A stretch of DNA of 64,000 nt, taken from Dolomedes plantarius (Eukaryota > Arthropoda > Arachnida > Araneae > Dolomedidae). Shown in pieces: positions 23,281 to 34,121 of this stretch. The position numbers and the translations under genes were made by a program. The notes under the pieces were generated by a model. The model was not told the DNA's origin, did not search any database, and worked only from the letters and a program-made list of their open reading frames with translations. The stretch spans positions 16,463,547 through 16,527,546 of the forward strand of contig OU015490.1 in the NCBI GenBank assembly GCA_907164885.2. Reading direction: 5' to 3'. How positions within the stretch are numbered: position 1 is the first letter of the stretch; each line of letters opens with the position of its first letter.

Positions 23281-24344
23281 ATACAGTCTGCCCTGGCTAA
23301 TCTTAGGAGTGGCCATGCAAAAAGTATACGCTTCGAAAACTCTTACAAAGGTCTTTTACCCTCGTTCCTGTTCTGTGAATCCTTCCAACACTGTGGAGTG
23401 TTTAGGTATCTGTGAGACTCGCAAATAGTCTGAAAACAGACTTAATCCTAACTTTGGAAAATCCAGTCCAGATGTGACTTTTTGTTAAAGGAATCTTGCA
23501 GAACGTTAAATAGATAATGATGCGGCGGCCATTTCCTTAAGTGGAAAAAAGGATCCTTCGTTAGGAAAAGACCACAAAGAGACAATGAAAAGGCCCGGGG
23601 TGTCGGACTGACCAAAAGGAACGCAGCCTGGGGGTGACCAGCTGATGAATCCCTGTAGAGGGTTTGCATGAAAGACATGAAAGAATGAAACCTTCGAGAA
23701 TCGGGGGAAAATGTATAAATGATGAAAAGACGATTAGACAACAATCCTTCTTTGTAGATTAGACTTGGACTTTGCAAAAACGCCACGTGCGAGCGGACAG
23801 AATAGAGAGAGACATGGTCTCTTTTGAACTTTATTTATGAACTCCTCTCTCATGAATGTTACAGCGTTCTTCTGAACAAACTTATGTACCTTATTATTAG
23901 TCGAGATATTCATGTTATAATAAACCAAATGTGAATAAGAGCTATTTCTCCAGTTATGAATAACTACGAGACATTTATTTAACGGATCACGACGATCAGG
24001 TTTACAGTATCCCCGTCATCGTGTTTGCAGAAGATCAGGATGCTGTTGCTTCCCTTTTGTTCACACGACAGAGCCTCGTGGACCTGGTCTAGCATTTTCT
24101 AGTCCAGGGGGGCTTAGCAACAACAACAGAACCACTACAGCACTAAAGCAGGCCTTCTTAAAGAGAAGCAAAGAAATTGAATTAGGTGATCCATGAAAAC
24201 AAAATTGAAACTATGACATGCACTAAAGAAATGTACTTCACCTCTTTCTTGGAAATGAGGATTTACATATTTTTAAAAAAAATATTGTTTTGCTTACGTG
24301 GTCTCAGAGGTTAATATAATATTTTAAAAATATAATGTATATAA
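23281..24344. other. unassigned sequence with a SINE-like tail
   Basis: GACCTGGTCTAGCATTTTCT, then CCAGGGGGGCTTAGCAACAA and CAACAGAAC at 24078-24135 resemble the CAACAA-tailed SINE end seen at 19070. The minus-strand open frame at 23448-23928 has no motif I recognise. Confidence 0.45.
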
Positions 24345-24491
24345 TTTTTTTTACATCAATTGTATACAGTGATCGTCGTATTTTTTATAAATATATTTAT
24401 TTATTTATTTATTTTGCCATTAATTGCATATATTGACCGTTGTATTTTATTTTGAATGTACTCCGTAGCGAAGTGCGGGTTTTCAGCAAGT
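24345..24491 (+). mobile_element. Helitron 3'-end fragment, copy F
   Basis: The fragment contains ACATCAATTGTATACAGTGA, then ATTGCATATATTGACCGTTG, and ends GTACTCCGTAGCGAAGTGCG then GGTTTTCAGCAAGT. The terminus is CAAGT instead of CTAGT, a mutated 3' end. The 5' two thirds are missing. A (TA)n tract follows. Confidence 0.8.

Positions 24492-24499
<8 letters not shown>

Positions 24500-24571
<72 letters not shown>
24500..24571. repeat. (TA)n microsatellite
   Basis: A pure TA run directly behind the Helitron 3' end. Confidence 0.96.
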
Positions 24572-24573
<2 letters not shown>

Positions 24574-25370
24574 CTCCTGAAACTTGCGGACCACTTCTTG
24601 TCCACCACTGGTCAGCGGACCAACGGCTAGGAACGACTACACTAAAAAAAAACTAAGCTTAAAATAAACTAAGCAACACCACCCTCCCCAGTATTCATTT
24701 AGTGCTTGACTTTTAAAATTCCCCTATCGCAAACAGAAAGGGTTGCTTGATCCTCACCCCCTCCCCCGTCAGAAAATATACACACAAACAAACTCTTTGA
24801 ACCCCGTCTCCTGAGTCACCCGGCCCCCAAACCCACTCTGTACTTCCTCAGGTGGTCCCGAGGAACTTCACTTTACTCGATATCGTCTGCGGGATTAGCC
24901 GATCTTTTTATACATGGCAGACTTCTTTCACTGACCTCGGAAGATAAGAAGACGGTGTCGATCGGGGGGCCCCCCGCCGCTCGCCGAAGACCCCCGGGGA
25001 CCGGCCGGCTCCAGCCGGGGACCCACAAAGGGCCCGCTCTCGGCGGGGGCCCCGGCACCGCCAAAAGTGAGCAAGCTGGCGCTAATGATGGCACGCTGGG
25101 AGCCGAGAGACCGTCTGCGCGAAAGGTTGGCGGCGGATACGGTTGTAGATTTCGGAACATTTCAAAGTGGCTTCAGCACTTTTTTGCATTCGCTTATTTA
25201 GTCTTAATAACTGTGTCGTGCCAGGAGAAATGAGTCGGCTACTAAGCCGTTTCCGCGGGGGTGGGCACGTGACCAGTGATGTCATGCTTAAAATATCTGA
25301 GAAACAAACCGCAAACGGTTGCCTATGACTGTACATATATATGTGTATGTAGTATACGAGAATTATACTC

Positions 25371-25373
<3 letters not shown>
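24572..25373. other. unassigned sequence with a GC-rich island (24940-25130)
   Basis: The 24940-25130 part is strongly GC-rich (runs such as GGGGGGCCCCCCGCCGCTCG and GGCGGGGGCCCCGGCACCGC), unlike the AT-rich window. Three overlapping frames are open mainly because GC-rich DNA lacks stops. No domain is visible. A CpG-island-like promoter or an exon of an unrecognised gene are both possible. Confidence 0.45.

Positions 25374-25403
<30 letters not shown>
25374..25403. repeat. (TA)n tract
   Basis: TA run at the left end of the next MITE. Confidence 0.9.
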
Positions 25404-25406
<3 letters not shown>

Positions 25407-25576
25407 TGGAATCTCGATCTATCGTTCCCCGAATCATCGTTTTCTTGTATGTGTCGTTTATTTCACCCAGTCCCGATGATCATATTGCTTTGTCATGTTC
25501 CCGCATTTATCGTTTTCCCACATTGATCGTTCAGTTCAGTCGGTCCCTTGAAAAACGATCGATCGAGATTCCACTA
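25404..25576. mobile_element. Tigger-type MITE, CAGTGGAATCTCGATCTATC family, copy 1
   Basis: Inverted ends CAGTGGAATCTCGATCTATC and GATCGATCGAGATTCCACTA (last base mutated). TA on both sides. The interior repeats ATCGTTTTC-type motifs. It is 173 bp and non-coding. Confidence 0.9.
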
Positions 25577-25841
<265 letters not shown>

Positions 25842-25913
25842 TATATATAAATACAAACATACTTTGATCTTGAGAGCTATATTACACATGCATTTTGGAA
25901 TAGGGCTAACAAG

Positions 25914-26220
25914 GCGAGGTGACCCAGTTGGCAAAAGCAGCGAGCCAGTGATCTGAAAGTCACTGGTTCGATGCCCGTCGCTAACAAATCTATCGTCGTG
26001 TACACTAATGGCGGCCGGTGCACGAAAAATCCACCGTGGCTGCAATGACCTCCGAGTTCTGAAACTTACCTCTGGAGGTGCGGAGACAGCGTGCAGGGAG
26101 TCCTTTAGTCCAATTTTAAAAAGAGGGGCGTCGAGACAATCGTGTCCTGTTAAAAGACGGATGGTGGCAACAGCAGAACTACGTGGAAGGTTCGGGATCG
26201 AGTAGATTTAACTGTAAATG
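25914..26220 (+). mobile_element. tRNA-derived SINE, family A
   Basis: The head is tRNA-like: TGACCCAGTTGGC resembles an A box, and GGTTCGATGCC a B box about 50 bases later, so it carries an internal RNA polymerase III promoter. The body has GTGTACACTAATGGCGGCCG followed by GTGCACG, shared with the inverted copy at 44685-44925. The 3' limit is uncertain. SINEs encode no protein and depend on LINE machinery. Confidence 0.8.
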
Positions 26221-26567
26221 TAAGTACCATACTGTTTAGCTTTTGTCAGGGCTTTTAAAACCTTAGTTTTCCAGATGTTGACAAAGGTATCTACCTGTTA
26301 ACGAGCGAAAGTGCTTCGCACATAAAAGCTTGGAGAGACACTGGTTGAGTATGTCTGCTCTAAATGTTCATGTATAGTAGATGAGTCTATTGTAAAAAAA
26401 GAAACAAAAAATTCCACCTATCTGTCAGCAAGCTCAAAAGACTTCTAGTAAAGGGTTAAATGTCACCCCTTTTCCGCTATTCGTCTTTTATTTTAACTTT
26501 TACAATACGACTGTCTGAAACTTTTCCTTTGTGAATCCCAAGTTGACAGCGCTGGACTCGCAGCGAA
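26221..26567. other. unassigned spacer
   Basis: Nothing recognised. Confidence 0.45.
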
Positions 26568-27311
26568 TTAAGGCTGCTATGTACTAACCCTATTGGATTC
26601 CTCAATGTTAAGGCTGTTATGTACTAACCCTACTGGATTCCTCAACGTTAAGGCTGCTATGTACTAACCCTATTGAATTACTCAACGTTAAGGCTGCTGT
26701 GTACTAACCGTACTGGATTCCTCAATGTTAAGGCTTCTATGTACTAACCCTACTGGATTCTTCAACGTTAAGGCTTCTATGTACTAACCCTATTGGTTTC
26801 CTCAATGTTAAGGCTGCTATGTACAAACCCTATCGGATTCCTCAATGTTAAGGCTGCTATGTACTAACCCTATTGGTTTCCTCAATGTTAAGGCTTCTAT
26901 GTACTAACCCTATTAGATTCCTCAATGTTAAGGCTGCTATGTACTAACCCTATTGGTTTGCTCAATGTTAAGGCTGCTATGTACAAACCCTATCGGAGTC
27001 CTCAACGTATCCTCAAGTCTTCTATGTACTAACCCTATTGGATTCCTCAATGTTAAGGCTGCTATGTACTAACCCTATTAGATTCCTCAATGTTAAGGCT
27101 TCTATGTACTAACCCTATTGGATTCTACTAACCCTATTGGATTTCTCAACATTAAGGCTGCTATGTACTAACCGTACTGGATTCCTCAATGTTAAAGCTT
27201 CTAAGTACTAACCCTACTGGATTCTTCAACGTTAAGGCTTCTATGTAATAACCTTATTGGTTTCTTCAATGTTAAGGCTGCTATGTACTAACCCTATTGG
27301 ATTCCTCAATG
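26568..27311 (+). repeat. 40-bp minisatellite made from the tip of M
   Basis: About 19 units. The first eleven begin with TTAA at exact 40-bp steps (26568, 26608, 26648 and so on to 26968); later ones are rearranged. The unit reads TTAAGGCTGCTATGTACTAA then CCCTATTGGATTCCTCAATG. This is the outer end of the M element from its flanking TTAA to its own internal TTAA, minus six bases (GCTCAC). The array runs straight into a genuine M element at 27316. Confidence 0.95.
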
Positions 27312-27315
27312 TTAA

Positions 27316-27733
27316 AGCTGCTGTGTACCAACCCTACTGAATTCGCTCACCTCAATGTTAACTTTTGGAGGAAAATTTTCCAAGCATTGCCGACCTGTAT
27401 GGAAAGATTTCCGTTTTAATATACTCAGTAATAGGAAAGAAATTTGACACCTTGGGGCATTTTTCGTTTTTTTTTTTAAATTCAAATAATATTTTTCATT
27501 TTAGGTTTTTTCAGAGAAAAATCTGGTCTAGTGTGTTTCAAACTCTCCTAAATTCTTTTAATGGACGAAATTTATCAAACGAATCCAGTTGCAAGGTGCA
27601 GAAAAGTCCGGGCTATCTGAAAATACCATTTTTATTGGATGTTCGGTATTCATGTAGCTGTCAATAGTCGACACATTTTCACCACAGGTTAACACTGAGG
27701 TGAGAGAATCCGATAGGGTTAGTATACAGCGGC
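27316..27733 (+). mobile_element. M-family TTAA element, short form
   Basis: The left end lies behind TTAA at 27312-27315 and contains the full TTCGCTCACCTCAATGTTAA that the array units lack in part. The right end is GTTAGTATACAGCGGCC, followed by TTAG, a mutated TTAA. Both ends carry long terminal repeats including CTCAATGTTAAC/GTTAACACTGAGGTG. About 418 bp, with core AGTCCGGGCTATCTGAAAAT. Confidence 0.85.
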
Positions 27734-27739
27734 CTTAGC

Positions 27740-28061
27740 ACGAATCTTGCAAAGATGCTTTTCATTAAAATTATACACAACGCCTGATCTTTCACACCCA
27801 CTGAGTCCACCGAAATCACCTCTCACGCGAGTTGAATTCGCGGAGTATGAAGTTTGCATTATCCCGCGTGAAGTTTGTTATTCTGAGAAGAATGGACAGG
27901 TGCTCTTCACTGGTCGCCAGCCAGCTGAAGCAGTCGAGTCTTTATTCCACTTTTGATTTATTCGGGAGAGTTTTTGTACCGATTTGATAAGGTGAATTCG
28001 GTCCAGTAAGTTCGGTCAGCAGTTTTGAACTTGAAATGTTATTATTCATGTATTCACCCAC

Positions 28062-28065
<4 letters not shown>
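27740..28065. other. unassigned spacer
   Basis: No gene or repeat recognised; a short open frame (27747-27956) has no motif. Confidence 0.4.

Positions 28066-28102
<37 letters not shown>
28066..28102. repeat. (TA)n tract
   Basis: TA run supplying the left TA of a Tc1 element. Confidence 0.93.
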
Positions 28103-28105
<3 letters not shown>

Positions 28106-28236
28106 GTGGTTATCAAAATAATGGAAACACCTATCAATATTAGTGGCGTTTATGAATGTGCTTCGTATTCCTTAAAAAACGAGTCTGGCCACTGGTATTT
28201 TTTCAATTCCTACTATTAGTTCACACTCTCTCTATA

Positions 28237-29537
28237 CAGAGGCTGTTCACACATTTTTTAGACGATGTATATTGTATTCACTAAACTAAATTACATAAAA
28301 TTCTTGTGTTTTAAATGTTCTATTTGACATCCCTTATTCTGAACTATCTTTCGACACCGCAATTCCCAGGATAATAATGCCTTTTGAAGTGTCAGAAGAG
28401 GTATTCTATCCCATTCCTCCTGAACAGCTTTCCAGAGTCCTGTAAGGGTATTGGAACGACGTTTGGATAATGCAGATTTTAAAAGTCCGAATGCACAAAA
28501 ATCCATAGGTGACACATCGGGAGATTTAGTAGGGATATCAGTGAAGGGTATGGCCTTGATACCAGTTTCTTGTTCCATTTCTTTTAGGAAATTTACAGTG
28601 GATTTTGATGTGGGACTGCTAGCTTTGTCCTGATGGAGTCTCACAGATTGATGGCACTGTGGGTAAAGCGATGGTAGTTAATTCAGAAAAATTCGCGATA
28701 AAATATGTTCCTGATAGTATTTGGAGTTAATCTTGACATTTTTTTTCCACTCTCTTTATTTTTAACTTGCCATTTTAAGAAAAACCAGCAACAATCATGA
28801 ATCCCTTAGAAAAACTTTCTTTCGATTCTTTGAACCATGTACTTAAATTTTTTCTCCCCTTTTATGATAATAAATAGCTCTTTTTTTGTTTCAATCATTT
28901 AAATACACCCATGATTCATCTATTGTGACAATTGTTTTCCATTTCTCTTTGGATAAGTGTTTCTCATATAGAATTCTGCAGCGTGTCCTGCGTTCAGCGA
29001 TATGATTTGGAAGAAGACGATACACATTGCGTTTTTTCGCTTTCTTAAGATTTAAATCAACGTTTATCATTTTGTTTACAGTGGACACCGAGCATTTTAA
29101 TGATTTTGCAACTGTCCTTTGACTAGGGGATTTTCTTTTAACATTAAACAACGTACCTTTGGAATAGTCGAAGATGTCCGTTTTTTCCTTGGATACTTGT
29201 TTGGGATTTTTGTCCCACTTGAGGCTCCAATTTGACGTTTTTTACCTTTCTTGTTCACGATATTACCTATCGACGCTTTAGATAGCACAATACCATGACT
29301 CTCACATCGTTTTTGGACAACGGAGTATGCATATTTCTCTTCGGAAAGAGCATAAATGTAGCCTTCGAACCACTGCTTTGTTAAAAACGCCATTTTGAAT
29401 AAAAACAAAACTTTCAAGCCGCAGACGATAATTTTGACTTTTAAAAACATAGTACAATTGCAATTAATTCTTTTGCACCAAACGTTTTTTTATTACCGCT
29501 TACCAAAATCGTCTAAAAAATGTGCGAACAGCCTCTG
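28237..29537 (-). mobile_element. mariner-type element, DD41D (rosa-like)
   Basis: The ends CAGAGGCTGTTCACACATTT and the inverse of CAGAGGCTGTTCGCACATTT run inwards to TTTTAGACGA on both sides. TA duplication at 28235-28236 and 29538-29539. The 1301-bp length is typical for mariner-like elements. The ends differ at one position in the outer 20, so the insertion is not very old even though the coding part is broken. Confidence 0.9.
28291..29393 (-). pseudogene. rosa-like mariner transposase (DD41D), broken
   Basis: The N-terminus (MAFLTKQWFEGYIYALSEEK) leads to a helix-turn-helix-like part (RTVAKSLKCSVSTVNKMI). The catalytic motifs are TIDESWVY, LHQDKASSP and SPDVSPMDF. I count 41 residues between the second and third Asp, the spacing reported for the rosa group, as opposed to D34 in classic mariner. 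A frame change lies near 29100-29150, and stops occupy 28645-28890 between the first and second catalytic blocks, so no functional protein is possible. Confidence 0.85.
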
Positions 29538-29539
29538 TA

Positions 29540-29876
29540 TATATCTTGTTCAAATTTTCAATCGTTAATAAAAGTACTTTTTATTCATCCACTCAAGTTC
29601 AAATACATTTTTTTAAACTTGTAGTGGATGACACTTGATGTTAATACAGTTTTTCAAATATTAATTCATTAATTAAATTTAATTAATAAATTTTAGTTTT
29701 AGACTATATATATATCTTGTTCAAATTTTCAATCGTTAATAAAAGTACTTTTTATTCATCCACTCAAGTTCAAATACATTCTTTTAAACTTGTAGTGGAT
29801 GACACTTGATGTTAATACAGTTTTTTTCAAATATTAATTCATTAATTAAATTTAATTAATCAATTTTAGTTTTAGA
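29540..29876. repeat. two-copy 165-bp tandem repeat
   Basis: ATATCTTGTTCAAATTTTCA through TTTAATTAATAAATTTTAGT and TTTAGAC occurs twice, at about 29540-29708 and 29709-29876, with only a few differences. The near identity suggests a recent duplication. Confidence 0.9.
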
Positions 29877-29924
29877 CCTAGAGCGTCTCTTGCTCTTGAA
29901 TAATAATTTCCCTCTGGTTACTGT

Positions 29925-30064
29925 GTAAACGGTAGCACTGTGGTATCGCGAGCTTCTCCTGTCCTGTAGGTTGCGAGATCGAATCCCCAACCTGACAAAC
30001 TTTTTCTCTCTCTTTCCCCCCCTCCTAATCTCGCACAGTAGGCAAGGTTCTGGCAGGCAATCCT
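29925..30064 (+). mobile_element. tRNA-like SINE segment
   Basis: GGTAGCACTGTGG resembles a tRNA A box and GGTTGCGAGATCGAATCCCC a B box/T arm, about 50 bases apart, so this looks like a tRNA-derived Pol III promoter. A T/C-rich stretch (30001-30030) follows. It ends at the downstream copy of the target duplication. Not a functional tRNA: there is no clean acceptor stem. Confidence 0.65.
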
Positions 30065-30225
30065 TTTTTTCAATTCCTACTATTAGTTCACACTCAAATT
30101 TTTTCTTTGTTGACCTAAGTAGGAATTGACTTTAAAATTTTTTTTTTATATATATTACTTGTTTTATATAATATAGTGTATGTATTATTCTACTGTCAGG
30201 TAGCAGTAAAGAAGCTAAGGGCATC

Positions 30226-31107
30226 GTGCTTTTGGGGGGGAACAGCGTAAAATGTCAAACCTTGCAGACCTTACGAAAAGGGCAAATTGTTGGAGAGCGT
30301 TTAAATTGGAGAAGCTGTTACTGCAACCCCCAGGCTAATGGGTGTTTTTCGAGCTATGGTATAGAAAGCCATGATAGTATACAGAGGGTACGGAAAAGCA
30401 ACCTTTAACAAATAGTATAGTGGACGAAAGGGAGAGCTGAGTGAAAGAGACGAGGTATTGAAGCGGATTATGACAACTGCAACCAAAATGACCGAAGAGC
30501 ACAATCTGCATCTGCATATTACGGTATCAACCGTTAGACGTAGAAGGAAACTTGACAAACAAAGCATTTACGGAAGAGTAGCTATTTCTAAGCCACTTGT
30601 AATAGATGCCAATACAAAATATCGTCCACAATGGTGCCACGAGCGCAAATCCTGGTCGAGTAATATGTCGAAAAATGGCATTTGGTCCGACGAATCATTG
30701 TTCACATTGTTCCTCGCAACAGGACGTGCGTATGTCTGGAGAACGCCTACAAAAGCGTAAGATTCTGGCTGTCTCATCTCAACTGTCAATCATGGAGGTA
30801 GATCTATCAGCGTTGGGGATGGCATCTCGTGGTTTTCCTCAGGCCCTATTGTAACCCTAAAAGGGAGATTGAATGAGAAGGACTATGTCGAAATTTTAGC
30901 TCACTAGTCCATCCTATGGGGCAAACATTATTTCTTGCAAAAGATGGCGTTTTCCAGGATGATAATCCCCCTATACATACAGCTAAATCTATCAAGTATT
31001 GGTTTGAAGAGCATGAAAAAGAAGTCAAATATATTTTCTTGCCCTGTGCAATCCCCCCCCCCCCCGACTACATATCATCAACCACCGTGATCAGTATAAG
31101 CGGATAG
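30226..31107 (+). pseudogene. Tc1-like transposase of element K, broken
   Basis: An early part reads LRKGQIVGERL (N-terminal helix region). The middle part continues with VSTVRRRRKLDKQSIYGR and IWSDESLFTLFLATGRAY, which carries the first catalytic Asp. FQDDNPPIHTAKSIKYW carries the second. The third (Glu) block is lost in and after a C-run at 31050-31065. Several frame changes and stops separate the parts. The inverted relative at 49137-49638 shares HLHLQ/TVSTVRRR-type segments. Confidence 0.85.
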
Positions 31108-31320
31108 AGCCAGGTATCGATATCCACAACAGCATCTCTACAGGAACTTTCATCATTTTCCCCTGAAGAATGGTATAATATATTTTTAACCACTATTTAC
31201 GACATGTTTAATCTAATTCCGAGGTGAATCAGGTGGTATTACATGACAAATGGGATTCTGCGTCGTATTATTAAAGGTTTTCATGATGTTTCGTAGTGTT
31301 TCCATTATTTTGATAACCAC

Positions 31321-31958
<638 letters not shown>

Positions 31959-32041
<83 letters not shown>
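31959..32041. repeat. (TA)n microsatellite
   Basis: A pure TA run. Confidence 0.97.
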
Positions 32042-32042
<1 letters not shown>

Positions 32043-32457
32043 CTTTGGGAATCCCAGATTAAAGGATGGACAAATAAATATACTAGTATACTCATCAGCA
32101 GTTTTATACCTAATATCAAATGGTAGAATAATGATGCATATTTAAAACGAAAGAGTGAAAGCATTGAAAATGATAGAAGAAAGCAAAAAAGAAGGACATA
32201 ATATTTTTTTTTTTTAAATGGCCTTAGTTGAAACACATACGCTTGATACCATAAGAGCAGTAGCCTAAATGTTTGTGAACCAGCGATGCGACTAGAACCT
32301 TTTTCAAAGGAATAGCTTGGCGAAAGTACAGCAGAAATTTTCTTGGCATTTAATGTTTTAACGTTTGGATTAATTTTCTAATCCGATTTCTTGTCAGAAA
32401 TGGAAACTTCTAGAGGTTAATAAGATAAGTCCCAAACCCTCGAAATTACGAAAGCTC
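32042..32457. other. unassigned sequence
   Basis: Nothing recognised beyond an A/T homopolymer near 32205. Confidence 0.45.
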
Positions 32458-32461
32458 TTAA

Positions 32462-32560
32462 GGCTGCTGTGTACTAACCCTATTCGATTTGCTCCCTCAA
32501 TATTAACCTATGGAGAAAAGTGGTCCTAGGATAGGAGAGTAATAAAAAAAAAAATTCAGC
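32462..32560 (+). mobile_element. M-family left end only
   Basis: TTAA at 32458-32461, then GGCTGCTGTGTACTAACCCT, then CTATGGAGAAAAGTGGTCCT. No partner end downstream, so it is truncated after about 100 bp. Confidence 0.8.
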
Positions 32561-32705
32561 ACCTCCTAAGGTGTGATATGCAGATGTAATCAATTTTGTG
32601 ATTTTTTTTTTCTTTTTTGGCCGCCATTTTTTTTTCTTCTGAGATGCGTAAATACAGCTCTATATACCCCGACCACTGATAACGGCCATTTGAGAAATTA
32701 ACGTA

Positions 32706-33127
32706 CAGTGGCGTAGCAAAGGGGGGGGGGGGCAAGGGGGTCTATCATGCCCCGGGCGCCTCTCGCAGAGGGGCGCCAATGTAAGATCTATATATTATAT
32801 TACTATATGTTTTCGAGGTGGATGCCAATATAAGGTCTATATATTATATTACTATATGTTTTTCGGGGAGGGCGCCAATATAAGGTCTATATATTATATT
32901 ACTATATGTTTTTAGGGGAGGGAACCAACATAAGGTCTATATATTATGTTACTATATGCTTTTCGGGGGGGGGGGAGTGCCAATATAAGGTCTATGTATT
33001 AAGTTATTATATGTTTATCGGGGGTGCCAATATAGGGTCGATATATTATATTACTATATGTTTTTCGGAGGGGGGGCGCCACAAAGGTATCGTGCCCCGG
33101 GCGCCAGTTATGCTCGCTACGCCACTG
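32706..33127. mobile_element. hAT-type MITE with 8-bp target duplication
   Basis: The ends CAGTGGCGTAGC and GCTACGCCACTG are 12-bp perfect inverted repeats. TTAACGTA at 32698-32705 is duplicated exactly at 33128-33135, the 8-bp target duplication of hAT elements. Subterminal CCCCGGGCGCC occurs at both ends. The interior is an array of about six ~50-bp units. No coding capacity. Confidence 0.95.
32776..33078 (+). repeat. six-unit ~50-bp array inside the hAT MITE
   Basis: Units contain GCCAATATAAGGTCTATATA, TTATATTACTATATGTTTTT and a variable G-run. G-run length and single bases vary between units. A tandem array inside a MITE can expand and travel with it. Confidence 0.92.
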
Positions 33128-33135
33128 TTAACGTA

Positions 33136-34121
33136 TTTTCCTATCGCACAGATGAAACATTGGGACACTTGAATATCACTTGAGAACACTTGATGTTAAA
33201 GTGTTTGAAAACAGTTGTGTTAAATAGATTCCCCAATTCCTTTCGTACATCTTATGGACTTTGGCACGAATTATCCCGCTCTTAACTCACTGCAAAATGT
33301 TTAATATCTTCAGTTTCTCGACATTGAATCAATCGAGAAACTCTCAGAGCAGAATCTTTGGATTTTTCACTCAAAATTCAGTAACGTGCCAAAATATTCA
33401 AAAAGAAAATTATGAAACGGAAAATTATCAATTGTGAAAAATTCACTTTCATAGTGAAAAATATTTCACTTTTCATCATGATAAAGAAAATTAATTTTTT
33501 TTTCTCTTTTCTTTGAAAATTTTTCAGGGTAAAGATTATTGGCACTGTTCCGGTTATTGGCAATGTTTTTAGGGTAAAATATGATTTATAATGAATTTAA
33601 GATACCGTAAACAGCACGGAATCATTGCTTGAAATCTGCTCAGTTTCGTGTTTTCTCATTAGGCTACATTGTTAAGTAAATGGTTGCTAGAAAGTGTTTG
33701 CATATCCACAATCGATCGGTTAAGTTATATCTTTTATCACGGGGAATTTTGAATGAATTTTAATTTATTATCTCTTATATATAGCACTAATTACTGATGT
33801 TGCTCATAAATAGGTTAAATTATAGCTCTATATTTTATAATTTGATGATTTTTTTTTCTGCACGCAATCTAAAAATTAATATATTTTCCTGGGGTGCCTG
33901 TTTCTGGATCAAATTTAGTAGCAATTTCCAGTTGTTCGCAGGGATGCCAGTCACTGTTATTATAATATTTTCATTAAGACTCACTGTAAATAGTTATCTA
34001 ACCTAGCTATATCAAGAACAATTAATCCTATCTAGGGTTTATGACTAAATAATAAGTTTACTAAATTGTTTCATTATTTGATTGTAAAAAGGCAGCTACT
34101 GGAATTTGTAAATTAATGATA
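33136..34121. other. unassigned AT-rich sequence
   Basis: About 1 kb with no recognised repeat or gene. The last few hundred bases could belong to the retroelement that starts at 34122, but no motif shows it. Confidence 0.4.

Larger units (their letters stand above)
28229..30064 (+). mobile_element. retro-type insertion with ~31-bp target duplication
   Basis: The stretch TTCAATTCCTACTATTAGTT followed by CACACTC occurs at 28198-28228 and again at 30065-30095, on both sides of 1836 bp absent from the sister Tc1 copy at 48770-50030. A duplication this long fits LINE-type (target-primed) insertion. The cargo, minus a later rosa-like mariner, is a 165-bp tandem duplicate followed by a tRNA-like SINE segment. 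Confidence 0.75.

Noticed and set aside
23448..23928. Overlapping minus-strand frames of 112 and 64 codons
   Set aside because: No known motif and the surroundings are repeat-like; the frames do not connect into a plausible protein.
24873..25336. Overlapping Pro/Gly/Arg-rich frames on both strands
   Set aside because: GC-rich DNA lacks stops in all frames; there is no domain, codon bias or homology I can recognise.
25914..25990. tRNA gene candidate (A and B boxes present)
   Set aside because: No clean cloverleaf or acceptor stem, and the body continues into sequence shared with 44.7 kb; it is a SINE head.
26568..27311. Regular 40-bp repeats considered as a CRISPR array
   Set aside because: There are no unique spacers; units are contiguous copies of a transposon tip in eukaryotic DNA.
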